Below are positions 22,733-30,258 of a stretch of 36,687 nucleotides of DNA, one piece after another; within the stretch, counting starts at the first letter, position 1, and the number at the start of each line of letters is the position of its first letter. The stretch covers positions 1-36,687 of the forward strand of contig JAFARZ010000211.1 of the NCBI GenBank assembly GCA_019245115.1, in the 5' to 3' direction. Source of the stretch: Streptosporangiaceae bacterium (lineage in GTDB: Bacteria; Actinomycetota; Actinomycetes; Streptosporangiales; Streptosporangiaceae). The notes under the pieces are model-generated. The model did no database searches. It saw nothing but the letters and a program-made list of their open reading frames with translations, and was not told the DNA's origin. The position numbers were made by a program, and so were the translations under genes.

Positions 22733-23962
22733 TCAGCCCGCCACCGTCACCAGGCTGCCGTAGGTCAGATACGGCCACGCCTTCTTGGCCGAGTCCCAGG
22801 GCAGCTCGACGCAGCCGAGGCTCTGCGGGTAGCCGAACGAGTAGCGCGGGAAGTAATGGACCGCGTCGCCGCCGTTGAAGTAGGCCACGTAGTACACCGG
22901 GTCGGAGTACTTGCTGCCGTCCGGGTTGGTGCCCTTCATGACCTGGAAGTAGTAGCGCAGGTAAACGGGGAAGGTGCCGTCGGCGGTCGGCGCGACCGGG
23001 ATGCCGGTGTTGGCCAGGGTGTGCAGCACCACGTGCCCGTTGTGCCAGATGGTCAGCGTCTCGGGGCTGGCCTTGCTGGCCAGTGCGTAGGTGTAGCCGT
23101 TCCTGTTGTTCTGGCTCTTGGCGACCGCGTACAGCAGGTGCTGCCAGACAGACGAGCCCGCGTAGCCGTCCATGGTGAGCCCATGGTCGTTCTCGAAGGC
23201 CCGGATCGCTCCGACGTCGATCATGTTGTTCGAGCCCTGCTTCCAGAAGCTGTGCAGCATGCTCGGATACCCGGACTGCCAGCTGAAAGAACCCTGTGAG
23301 GGCTGGTACGCGGCGGCGAGCTGACCGCTCGCGTTGCCGGGGCTGACGCTGCCGCCGGCGCCGGAGGTCCAGGTGAGCGGCAGGTAGCCGAGCTGGGCCA
23401 GTAGCTGCTGCAGGCGCAGCGTGGAGAACCAGCCGGTGGTGAAGGTCTCCTTTACCGAGCTGGCCAGGTAACCATAGCCGGGAGTGGTGCTCTGCTGCGT
23501 CGCGCCGTCGGCCGCTACGCCGGTTGACCCGCCCGGGATGCTGATCGTGACCTTGGTGCGCTGTAGGTAACCCGCCGTCGGCGTGAACACCGCGGCGTCG
23601 CCCGCTACCCGCCATGATCCGGCGATGTGCGGCGACAGCACCGGCATCGGCGAGTTGGCGGCCAGCGGGGCGGAAAAGACAATCTTTATCGGCAATCCAC
23701 CGTTGGCGTAACGGGCGCCGTTGGACGGTGTGACGGACACAACCTCGAGCGGCCCGGTCAGCTGGGTCATCTTCCTGGCCTTGGCCCCGGTCTTGGCGCC
23801 CGTCTTGGCCCCAGTCTTGGCCACGGTCTGATCCGCGGCCGACATGGAGGAGGCGTGGCTACCAGGTGCCGCGAAGGTCGCGATACTGATGCCTGCGGCC
23901 AATACCAGACCAGCGCCGGCGGCGGTCAGCAAGCGGCTGCGCCGTCGCCAGCCCGTGTGCAC
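22733..23962 (-). CDS. Exported L,D-transpeptidase (YkuD domain), variant SLGC motif
   Basis: Cell-wall enzyme expected to form 3-3 peptidoglycan cross-links, 409 residues. N-terminal basic stretch and signal sequence (LLTAAGAGLVLAAGISIATFAAPG), a Lys-rich linker of TGAK repeats, an Ig-like domain (PLEVVSVTPSNGARY to SIPGG), a peptidoglycan-binding-like region (GAIRAFENDHGLTMDGYAG) and a YkuD domain. The catalytic segment reads HYFPRYSFGYPQSLGCVELP: the nucleophile (Cys384) and upstream His are present, but the His of the usual SHGC motif is Leu. GTG at 23962 is chosen because GGGGAG stands 7 bases upstream; a GTG at 24028 would add 22 residues without a good ribosome binding site. Role inferred from the family. 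Confidence 0.88.
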   Translation of the reverse strand: MHTGWRRRSRLLTAAGAGLVLAAGISIATFAAPGSHASSMSAADQTVAKTGAKTGAKTGAKARKMTQLTGPLEVVSVTPSNGARYANGGLPIKIVFSAPLAANSPMPVLSPHIAGSWRVAGDAAVFTPTAGYLQRTKVTISIPGGSTGVAADGATQQSTTPGYGYLASSVKETFTTGWFSTLRLQQLLAQLGYLPLTWTSGAGGSVSPGNASGQLAAAYQPSQGSFSWQSGYPSMLHSFWKQGSNNMIDVGAIRAFENDHGLTMDGYAGSSVWQHLLYAVAKSQNNRNGYTYALASKASPETLTIWHNGHVVLHTLANTGIPVAPTADGTFPVYLRYYFQVMKGTNPDGSKYSDPVYYVAYFNGGDAVHYFPRYSFGYPQSLGCVELPWDSAKKAWPYLTYGSLVTVAG

Positions 23963-24846
23963 TGAACGCTCCCCACGAAACCATCCCAATCCCGACACGG
24001 GCCGTCCCCTCGACAAGTTGTTAGACACAAAATTCTTTCAGATCCGGGCAGTGGAACCGCACCTGGTTCGATCACAACTCCCACAACTTTCAGACGTCGC
24101 CGGCCTCCCAAAAGTTGCCCCCAGATCGGTCACGGTTAGACCTGCCCACGTCGCGAATGGCTATCCGCAGTCGAACGAATTCATTTTGTTACATAAGATG
24201 AAACGGCAGAGGCCTGGGCCGTGTGGGCCTTGTCGGTGCTCCGTTGGATGGTGTCAGCGATCCCGCTGGCAGGGCGCCCCCTGACCCTCCGCTGCGTGCC
24301 GCGGATCCCCGCCGCGATGGATGGCGCCCTTGATGTCGCTGGGACCTCAACGCCGCCGGATACCTGACCGTCGGCTGCCTCAGAACCTGTTTGGAAGCCT
24401 CGCTCGGTCAGATGAAGCAGCCGCCGCGAGCGCACCGATGGGGCCATCGGTGCTGCCCTCCAGGGCAATTTGTCCGATTCGAGCGTGCCGATGGCACCAT
24501 CGGTGCCGTCAGGAGCGAGGTCTCAAGCAGCATCTCGGGCCTCCTCGCCGCGTGCCTGTTCGCCCGTCCAACTGCGTCAAGGGCTTGCGCGGGCCCGGAA
24601 GGCGAGCATTGCCTCTGCGCTGATTCTGAATATCCTGACCGCGTTGAACTGGGACGTTATATCTACGAAAGATAACACCCAGATAAAGTGGCCACCAATC
24701 GCGTATCTCAAAATAGCTTTACGAATATCTCAATTGAGCAAACTCGGTGATCATCCGTCCTAGCGTGATGCCTCGGGAGCGGCACACCAGTGCATGTCGC
24801 CGTCGTAGCCCGGCGGACCGGCATGACCGACATGGAGGTGGATTGA
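23963..24846. other. Long intergenic region before paralog 1
   Basis: About 880 bp without a convincing gene. It holds a moderately AT-rich patch with TTTTGTTACATAA (24185-24197), a G+C-rich segment with twin dyads (24432-24503), then an AT-rich block (about 24625-24740) likely to contain the paralog 1 promoter. CTGACC (24635) and TATATC (24658) are 17 bp apart and are weak -35/-10 candidates. The conserved leader box follows at 24757-24785. Confidence 0.5.
24432..24503. promoter_or_regulatory. Twin CCGATGG dyads
   Basis: Two related inverted repeats: GCACCGATGG-GG-CCATCGGTGC (24432-24453, perfect 10-bp arms) and CCGATGG-CA-CCATCGG (24488-24503, perfect 7-bp arms). The core arms are identical and the centres about 53 bp apart, near five helical turns. 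They lie about 345-415 bp upstream of paralog 1. Possible cooperative operator pair or hairpins. Confidence 0.45.
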
Positions 24847-26421
24847 ATGCTCACCGGGCATCGGTCCGCATGGCATCGCCGCAGGCGTTCCAGCCGCGCG
24901 ATGCGCGTTGCGGTCCCCCTCGCCATTCCGGTGGCGTTGGGCCTGACCCTCGGGATCGTGCTCGCGGTCTCAGGGGGGCACACCACGCCTATCAACCCGT
25001 CCGCACTGGGCGCTTCGGCCACACCGTCGGCTTCTGCTATGGCGACCGGCTCGGGCGCGGCAGCGGCGGCGAGTCCGACGGCCAGTGCCACGACCGCCGC
25101 GCCGGCCGCGGCCGCCCCGAACGTCAGCTGCGAGCTGATCGTGCCGCCTAACGCACTTACCGCGCAGGGCCTGGCGACCCCGTGGCAGCTCACCGGCCCG
25201 AACGGCAACAACCCCCAGGGCACCGGCTGCACGATGGCCAACTTCGCAAACCTCGGGGCGTTCGTCCAGGCGACGATCATCGACCCGGCCACCGGCCAGC
25301 TCAACACGTACGAGCCGCTCGTGGTCACCCAGGGCACGCAGCCGGCCATCGCGCCACAGGCGCCGAATCTGCCGGCCGGTGCCGTGATCACTTACGACAT
25401 CGGCTTCAACGGCACCAACCTGACCCTGATCAATTCGCAGGGCACCAACTCGGTGGCCCAGGCCAACTGCGTCAACGGGCTGCCCGGCTCGATCTTCGGC
25501 CAGGTGTCGTTCTGCAACGCGGCGAACTTCTTCAACGCGGCCAACAACGCCAACCTTAATCCCGCTGTTCCGGCGCTCGGCATGACCAACATGGGTCAGG
25601 CGTGCCCGACCACGCGGTCGTTCGTCCTGATCGACCAGGACCAGAGTGACAACGTCACCACCCGGTACCTGATCACCGCCAACGGGCAGACAGCGCAGGA
25701 TGGCACGGTGGCCGGCGCCACCAGCGCGGCCAACACACAGCAGCTACAGGGCGCGACGTTGGCCAGCAACGGAAGTGACAACGCGCTGCTCAACGGCTTC
25801 GTGGATCCGGCGGTGGGCTGCAAGCCGTTCACGGTGCCGGACCTGTCGAACAACAACCAGCCAGGCACGTCGCAGGCGCTGGACGAGCTGGTGGCGGCCA
25901 AGGACCAGCAGGCCCCGATCGCGGAGGTCCCGCTGAACGACCCGATGACGCTCAACAACAACAACCAGGACGCCAACAAGACCAACCTGTACCGGCAGCA
26001 GGTCGACCAGCAGCCGCTCGGCGCCAACCAGGCGTCAGACAGCCCGGCGAGCTATTGCGCCAACATGCTCAACCTGCAGTCCAAGTTCATCAACGACCAG
26101 CGGGCCAACTTGCTCAACGGGCCCTCTCCGGTACCGGCGACGGGGAACAACTTGTTCACCTTCCTCGCCGCCCGGCTGAGCATGTCGTTCACCAACCTCG
26201 GCTGCCAGAACTTCGGCCTGAAGAACCCGGTGAACCTGACGCTGGACGGTAACGGCGTCGCGATCAACGCGTCCATCAACGTGATGACCCAGACGCCGGC
26301 CAACCCGAACGGCAACGGGAACAACGGGGCGGCTGGCAGCACGACGGCCAACCAGCCCGCCAACGGCAAGACCGGCCAGCACGGTGCTCCCGCTCGTCAC
26401 GGCCAGAACCCGGGTCAGTGA
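24847..26421 (+). CDS. Eight-cysteine extracellular protein, paralog 1
   Basis: A 524-residue protein of no family I recognise. A basic N-terminus (HRRRRSSRAMR) precedes one hydrophobic segment (VAVPLAIPVALGLTLGIVLAV, 21-41) with no clear signal-peptidase site, so it is probably membrane-anchored facing out. An Ala/Ser/Thr/Pro linker (about 50-92) follows. The globular part contains Cys95, 128, 208, 223, 253, 325, 404 and 453, all conserved in the paralogs at 27066 and 30259. Shared blocks include GLATPWQL, ACPTTRSFVLIDQDQSDNV, NGSDNALLN and NNLFTFLAARL. The tail is Asn/Gly-rich. ATG with GGAGGTG 6 bases upstream. The 46 bp spanning the ribosome binding site and first codons (24829-24874) are identical to paralog 2. 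It ends before a 13-bp-stem terminator. Confidence 0.85.
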   Translation: MLTGHRSAWHRRRRSSRAMRVAVPLAIPVALGLTLGIVLAVSGGHTTPINPSALGASATPSASAMATGSGAAAAASPTASATTAAPAAAAPNVSCELIVPPNALTAQGLATPWQLTGPNGNNPQGTGCTMANFANLGAFVQATIIDPATGQLNTYEPLVVTQGTQPAIAPQAPNLPAGAVITYDIGFNGTNLTLINSQGTNSVAQANCVNGLPGSIFGQVSFCNAANFFNAANNANLNPAVPALGMTNMGQACPTTRSFVLIDQDQSDNVTTRYLITANGQTAQDGTVAGATSAANTQQLQGATLASNGSDNALLNGFVDPAVGCKPFTVPDLSNNNQPGTSQALDELVAAKDQQAPIAEVPLNDPMTLNNNNQDANKTNLYRQQVDQQPLGANQASDSPASYCANMLNLQSKFINDQRANLLNGPSPVPATGNNLFTFLAARLSMSFTNLGCQNFGLKNPVNLTLDGNGVAINASINVMTQTPANPNGNGNNGAAGSTTANQPANGKTGQHGAPARHGQNPGQ

Positions 26422-26481
26422 GTGACTCACAGAAGATAAGGAAGGGCAAGCGGTCCGGTTAGCGGGCCACCATTCCACACC

Positions 26482-26514
26482 GCGGCGTCCCCGGGATCCT
26501 TCCGGGGACGCCGC
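26482..26514 (+). terminator. Hairpin terminator behind paralog 1
   Basis: Arms GCGGCGTCCCCGG (26482-26494) and CCGGGGACGCCGC (26502-26514) form a perfect 13-bp stem with a 7-base loop, followed by TGACTGTTTC. It lies 60 bp past the paralog 1 stop. Confidence 0.8.
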
Positions 26515-26590
26515 TGACTGTTTCCCGCCCAAGGAGCGCCGACCGGGTCTCGTGCGGGGGATATTTCCGGATTCGTCCCAGGCGACCTGC

Positions 26591-26663
26591 GGAAGAAAGG
26601 GGCCTCGTGGAAGGTTGGGTGCCGGTTTCCAGCACCTTTTCTTCCGCAGGGGCCCAATCTTCC
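26591..26663 (+). repeat. Hairpin repeat family 2, copy B
   Basis: A 73-nt hairpin with outer arms GGAAGA/TCTTCC, middle GGGCC/GGCCC, inner GTGGAAG/CTTCCGC (one wobble) and tip GGTGCCGG-TTT-CCAGCACC. It aligns with copy A through its whole length. At the third tip pair it has T-A where copy A has T-G and copy C has C-G, so pairing is kept while the sequence changes. Confidence 0.8.
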
Positions 26664-27014
26664 ATGTAATCGAACACCTGAGCCCGCCGCACTCCGGGCC
26701 GCGCCGCTATGGAAGCCGCGGCCATCTTCGAGCCTCACCGCGAGGGGCATCGGAACAGTCGCCGCGTAACCACTTCGAAACAACCGACCCAGGCCGGACG
26801 ATCGTAAGGATTACTATCCGTGCAGCATGGCCCACATTTTCTGGTCCGGACGGCGCGTCCGCCGGAGTATCACGGGGCAATCTCGATGCAAACGTATGCC
26901 GTCATCTGCGACGTAAGAAGTCCGCAATATATTTCACAGTTTCTATTAACAATATGGGCATGAACCGGACAAAACACAAATCTTCTTAATTCCTCTCGTT
27001 CTGGCCCTCTACCT

Positions 27015-27043
27015 GGTCTAACGTGATCCCCCGGGAGCGTCAC
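27015..27043 (+). promoter_or_regulatory. Conserved leader box of the three paralogs (copy at paralog 2)
   Basis: GTCTAACGTGAT followed by CCGGGAGCGTCAC. Equivalent boxes stand before paralog 1 (24757-24785: GTCCTAGCGTGAT, then CGGGAGCGGCAC) and paralog 3 (30208-30235: GTCTAACGTCAC, then CAGGATCGTAAG). They end 61, 22 and 23 bp before the start codons. Either a shared -10/start region or a 5' UTR element; at paralog 3 it lies downstream of a good promoter, which favours an RNA-level or UTR role. Confidence 0.55.
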
Positions 27044-27065
27044 AGCGGACATGGAGGTGGATTGA

Positions 27066-28670
27066 ATGCTCACCGGGCATCGGTCCGCATGGCGCCGTCG
27101 CGGTAGGAAAAGTCGCGCGGCGCGTATTGCGGTCCCCCTCGCCATACCTATGGCGTTGGGACTGACCCTGGGGACCGTGCTCGCGGTCACGGGGAATCAC
27201 ACTACGAGCATTAGCCAGACAGCGGCGGGCGCATCGGCGACCCCGTCAGCGTCGGCGGCGGCGACCGCGACTGCCGCGGCGAGCCCGAGCGCTACGGCCA
27301 GCGCCGCGGCGGTGACCCCGGCGAACTCCTTCGCCAATGGCCAGGTCGCCTTCCGGCAGCTTGGTGACGTGGCCACCGCTCCGGTAGACGGTGCGGGCAA
27401 CGCCATCAACCTGAACCAGACGGCAGCGCAGGCCGCGGCGTCGATGAACTGCACCATCCAGGTGCCGCCCAACCCGCTCAGCGCGAAGGGCCTGGCGACC
27501 CCGTGGCAGCTGGGTGACGGCTGCTCGGTAGCCAACTTCGGCACCGAGGGCGCGTTCGTCGAGGCCACGATCCTGTCGCCGAACGGCCAGGTGCAGGTGT
27601 ACAGCCCGCTGGTCATCACGGCAGGCACCACTCCGGCCGCCGCGCCGGTAGCGCCGACGATCGCCCGCGGTTCGCAGGTGATCATCGATCTCGGCTTCAA
27701 CGGGACGAACCTGGTCCTCACCGGATCAGGGGCGCAGCAGGGTCGCTGCGTCGACGCGCTTGGTCAGTCGCTGATCGGTCAGGTGTCGGCCTGCAACGCG
27801 GTCAACTTCTACCGGTTGGCCAACTTCGAGCTCGCGCGCGGCATCCTGAAGATCCCCGCCGCCGGCACCGCCACCGACGGGCAGCCCTGCCTGACCACGC
27901 ACAACTTCGCCACGGTTGACATGGACCCGAGCGACAACGTCATCACTACCTACCTGCTCAACGCGAACGGTCAGACCGCGCAGGACACCGCGGCCAACGC
28001 CGCCGCGATGGCGGGTTCCACGCCGATCGTGAACGGTAGTGACGAAAAGCTGCTCAACGCGTTCCTCGACCCGGCCAACGGCTGCACTCCGGTCACGGCT
28101 CCGGACACCACCGCCGCCAACGGCACCGAGGGCTCGCAGGCACTGCAAGAACTTCAGTCCCACGTCACTAATGTCAGCGGCGCCATAGCGCTCGTCCCGA
28201 CCAACGACGAGATGACCTTGGTGGGCGGCCAGATGAGCGTGGCCAAGACCAACGTCTACCGGTCGCTGGTCGACGAGCCGTTGCTGGCGCAGAACACCGA
28301 TCCCGCTCAGGTCGCGGCAGCCTTCTGCCAGAATCTGGTCAACATCCAGCCGGCTCGTAACCAGCTGGACATGGCCAAGGAGCTCAACGTCGGCACCCCG
28401 GTGGCGGCGGTGGGCAGCAACCTGGCGACGTTCCTGGCCAACCGGCTGTTCATGTCCTTCACCGGACTGGGCTGCAACAACTTCGGCCTGAAGGAGCCGG
28501 TAGCTGTCACGCTGAACGGGAACCAGGTGGCCACCGCGGCCACCTACACCGTGACTCCGCAGGCCGCGACGGTCAACGGGAAGCCCTTGGTCAACCCGGC
28601 CCAGAACACGGGCGGTCCGGGCATGAGCGGCGGCGGACACCGCCACCACCAGAACCCGGCTGGGATGTAA
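27066..28670 (+). CDS. Eight-cysteine extracellular protein, paralog 2
   Basis: A 534-residue paralog of the proteins at 24847 and 30259. It has the same build: basic N-terminus, membrane segment IAVPLAIPMALGLTLGTVLAV (21-41), Ala/Thr/Ser linker, then a globular region with Cys129, 153, 228, 243, 275, 340, 421 and 470 in the same order and contexts. It has an extra segment of about 40 residues (85-127) before the first cysteine. The C-terminus ends in a Gly/His cluster (GGGHRHHQNPAGM), which could bind metal; paralog 1 ends with a weaker HGAPARHGQNPGQ. ATG with GGAGGTGG. A five-codon micro-frame (ATG GAG GTG GAT TGA, 27051-27065) overlaps the ribosome binding site and ends directly before the start, as in paralog 1. 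It ends before a strong terminator. Function unknown. Confidence 0.85.
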   Translation: MLTGHRSAWRRRGRKSRAARIAVPLAIPMALGLTLGTVLAVTGNHTTSISQTAAGASATPSASAAATATAAASPSATASAAAVTPANSFANGQVAFRQLGDVATAPVDGAGNAINLNQTAAQAAASMNCTIQVPPNPLSAKGLATPWQLGDGCSVANFGTEGAFVEATILSPNGQVQVYSPLVITAGTTPAAAPVAPTIARGSQVIIDLGFNGTNLVLTGSGAQQGRCVDALGQSLIGQVSACNAVNFYRLANFELARGILKIPAAGTATDGQPCLTTHNFATVDMDPSDNVITTYLLNANGQTAQDTAANAAAMAGSTPIVNGSDEKLLNAFLDPANGCTPVTAPDTTAANGTEGSQALQELQSHVTNVSGAIALVPTNDEMTLVGGQMSVAKTNVYRSLVDEPLLAQNTDPAQVAAAFCQNLVNIQPARNQLDMAKELNVGTPVAAVGSNLATFLANRLFMSFTGLGCNNFGLKEPVAVTLNGNQVATAATYTVTPQAATVNGKPLVNPAQNTGGPGMSGGGHRHHQNPAGM

Positions 28671-28712
28671 TTCCGACGCTGTCGCTCCCGCGGCGACCGC
28701 CACCACTCCATG

Positions 28713-28748
28713 GCGATGCGACCCCGGAACTTTCCGGGGTCGCATCGC
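28713..28748 (+). terminator. 15-bp hairpin terminator behind paralog 2
   Basis: CGATGCGACCCCGG (28714-28727) pairs perfectly with CCGGGGTCGCATCG (28734-28747), extended by one more G-C pair, around AACTTT. TATTTCGG follows. It separates paralog 2 from the thiolase gene. Confidence 0.85.
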
Positions 28749-28801
28749 TATTTCGGTCTACCGCGCGCGGATATCGTGAAAGTACGCCGGAGGAGGTTCG
28801 T

Positions 28802-29986
28802 GTGAGTTCAGTATTCGTCGTTGATGCCTGCCGGACGCCCATCGGAAAGATCAAGGGAGCGCTGGCCGAGGTGCGGCCCGATCACCTGGCCGCGGACGTG
28901 ATCAAGGCGCTGATCGAGCGCAACCCGGGCCTGGACGTTGCCGCGATCGACGATGTGTACTGGGGCGCGGCCAACCAGGCGGGCGAGGATAACAGGAACG
29001 CCGCACGAATGGCCGTGCTGCTGGCTGGCCTCCCGGTCGAAGTGCCCGGGGCGACGGTCAACCGGCTGTGTGGTTCCGGCATGGAAGCGGTCGCCGGCGC
29101 GGCGCGGCTGATCGCCGCCGGAGAGGCGGACATCTGCCTGGCGGGCGGGTCGGAGTCCATGACTCGCGCGCCGTTCGTGGTCGGCCGCACCTCGGATCCG
29201 TTTCCCCGGTCACTGGACCTGGCCGACACCAGGCTGGGCTGGCGGCTGGTGAGCCAGCGGATGCAGGAGATGTATCCGCCTATCACGCTCGGCGAGACCG
29301 CGGAGAACGTGGCCGGCAGGTACGGCATCACCCGTGAGCGGCAGGACGAGTGGGCGGTCCGCAGCCACCACCTCGCCGCGGCGGCCCGCGATGCGGGGCG
29401 GTTCGACGCGGAGATCGTCCCGGTTACCACTAAGCGCGGTGCGGTCGGTCAGGATGAGGGGATCAAGGCCGAAGTGACGGTGGCAGAACTGGCCACCAAA
29501 ACCCCCGCGTTCCGCAAGGGCGGGACGGTGACGGGCGGGAACTCCTCGCCGCTCAACGACGGGGCTGCTGCGCTGCTGCTCATGTCCGAAGCGGCGATGC
29601 AGCGCTACGGCGTCACTCCGCTGGCTCGCTATGCCGGTGCTTCGGCTGCCGGCGTGCACCCTGACTACATGGGCATCGGTCCGGTTCCGGCCATGAACAA
29701 GGTACTCGGCCGGACCGGCTGGCAGATCGGCGACCTCGACCTGGTCGAGCTCAACGAGGCGTTCGCGGCGCAGTCGGTGGCGGTGGTCGACGAACTCAAG
29801 CTCGACGCCGAACGTGTCAACGTCAACGGCGGCGCGATCGCGATCGGGCACCCGCTGGGCTGCTCGGGCGCGCGCATCATCACCACGTTGCTGCACGAGA
29901 TGCGCAGGCGCGGCGCGCGGCGCGGCGCGGCCACCATGTGCATCGGCGTTGGCCAGGGCATCGCTTCCCTCTGGGAAGCGGCCTAG
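28802..29986 (+). CDS. Acetyl-CoA C-acyltransferase (FadA/PaaJ-type thiolase)
   Basis: A 394-residue thiolase of the degradative type. Cys90 (NRLCGSGMEA) is the acyl-accepting nucleophile. NGGAIAIGHPLGCSGAR carries the catalytic His, CIGVGQG the second catalytic Cys, and LNEAFAAQSV the NEAF motif. The N-terminus VVDACRTPIGKIKGAL is typical. It cleaves 3-ketoacyl-CoA (fatty acid or beta-ketoadipate-like). GTG start preceded by GGAGGAGG. It is a different subtype from the thiolase at 3600: most motifs differ. It stands alone between two members of the eight-cysteine protein family, with its own terminator-bounded transcript, so a functional tie to them is not implied. Confidence 0.95.
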   Translation: MSSVFVVDACRTPIGKIKGALAEVRPDHLAADVIKALIERNPGLDVAAIDDVYWGAANQAGEDNRNAARMAVLLAGLPVEVPGATVNRLCGSGMEAVAGAARLIAAGEADICLAGGSESMTRAPFVVGRTSDPFPRSLDLADTRLGWRLVSQRMQEMYPPITLGETAENVAGRYGITRERQDEWAVRSHHLAAAARDAGRFDAEIVPVTTKRGAVGQDEGIKAEVTVAELATKTPAFRKGGTVTGGNSSPLNDGAAALLLMSEAAMQRYGVTPLARYAGASAAGVHPDYMGIGPVPAMNKVLGRTGWQIGDLDLVELNEAFAAQSVAVVDELKLDAERVNVNGGAIAIGHPLGCSGARIITTLLHEMRRRGARRGAATMCIGVGQGIASLWEAA

Positions 29987-30071
29987 CGCACCGCGGGAAA
30001 GCGAAGCCCACGGGCTGCGAGGGGTGTATGAGCTGCCTGGGCCGAAAGATGAGAAATTTGTTACATGAAGT

Positions 30072-30087
30072 TGTGACCTAGGTCACG
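30072..30087. promoter_or_regulatory. CRP/GlxR-type binding site before paralog 3
   Basis: TGTGACCTAGGTCACG matches the CRP-family consensus TGTGA-N6-TCACA in all but the last base, and the actinobacterial GlxR form TGTGANNTANNTCACA equally well. The inner 14 bp GTGACCTAGGTCAC are a perfect palindrome. Its centre lies about 66 bp before the transcription start expected from the promoter at 30112-30139, suitable for activation from upstream. Confidence 0.65.
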
Positions 30088-30111
30088 CCGTCTCACCTGT
30101 GACGTTAGGAC

Positions 30112-30139
30112 TTGGAAAGATCTCGGATCAGCATATAAT
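30112..30139 (+). promoter_or_regulatory. Sigma-70-type promoter of paralog 3
   Basis: -35 TTGGAA (30112-30117), 16-bp spacer, -10 TATAAT (30134-30139), a perfect -10 consensus in an AT-rich island. The transcript would start near 30146, giving a leader of about 113 nt that contains the conserved box (30208-30235). Confidence 0.6.
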
Positions 30140-30258
30140 CCTCCGTTATCGTACCGAAATAGGACAAAAGAATTTTTCCGGTTTTGCCGTTCATCGTCCC
30201 GTAGCAGGTCTAACGTCACCCTCCAGGATCGTAAGAGGTACGACGGAGGTGGACCTAC

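Larger units (their letters stand above)
26422..27065. other. Intergenic region between paralogs 1 and 2
   Basis: About 640 bp without a gene. It contains the paralog 1 terminator, hairpin repeat copy B (26591-26663), and an AT-rich block (about 26885-27000, with CAATATATTTCAC and TTCTATTAACAATATG) that should carry the paralog 2 promoter. The conserved leader box follows at 27015-27043. Confidence 0.6.

Noticed and set aside
24381..24397. CAGAACCTGTTTGGAAG, reminiscent of an insertion-sequence end
   Set aside because: No matching second end, target duplication or transposase frame can be seen nearby.
24181..24623. Short overlapping frames on both strands between the transpeptidase and paralog 1
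   Set aside because: They lack starts with ribosome binding sites and contain the twin dyads; no family similarity.
28802..29986. Thiolase as a functional partner of the eight-cysteine proteins
   Set aside because: It has its own start signals and is separated from paralog 2 by a strong terminator; position alone does not support a shared role.
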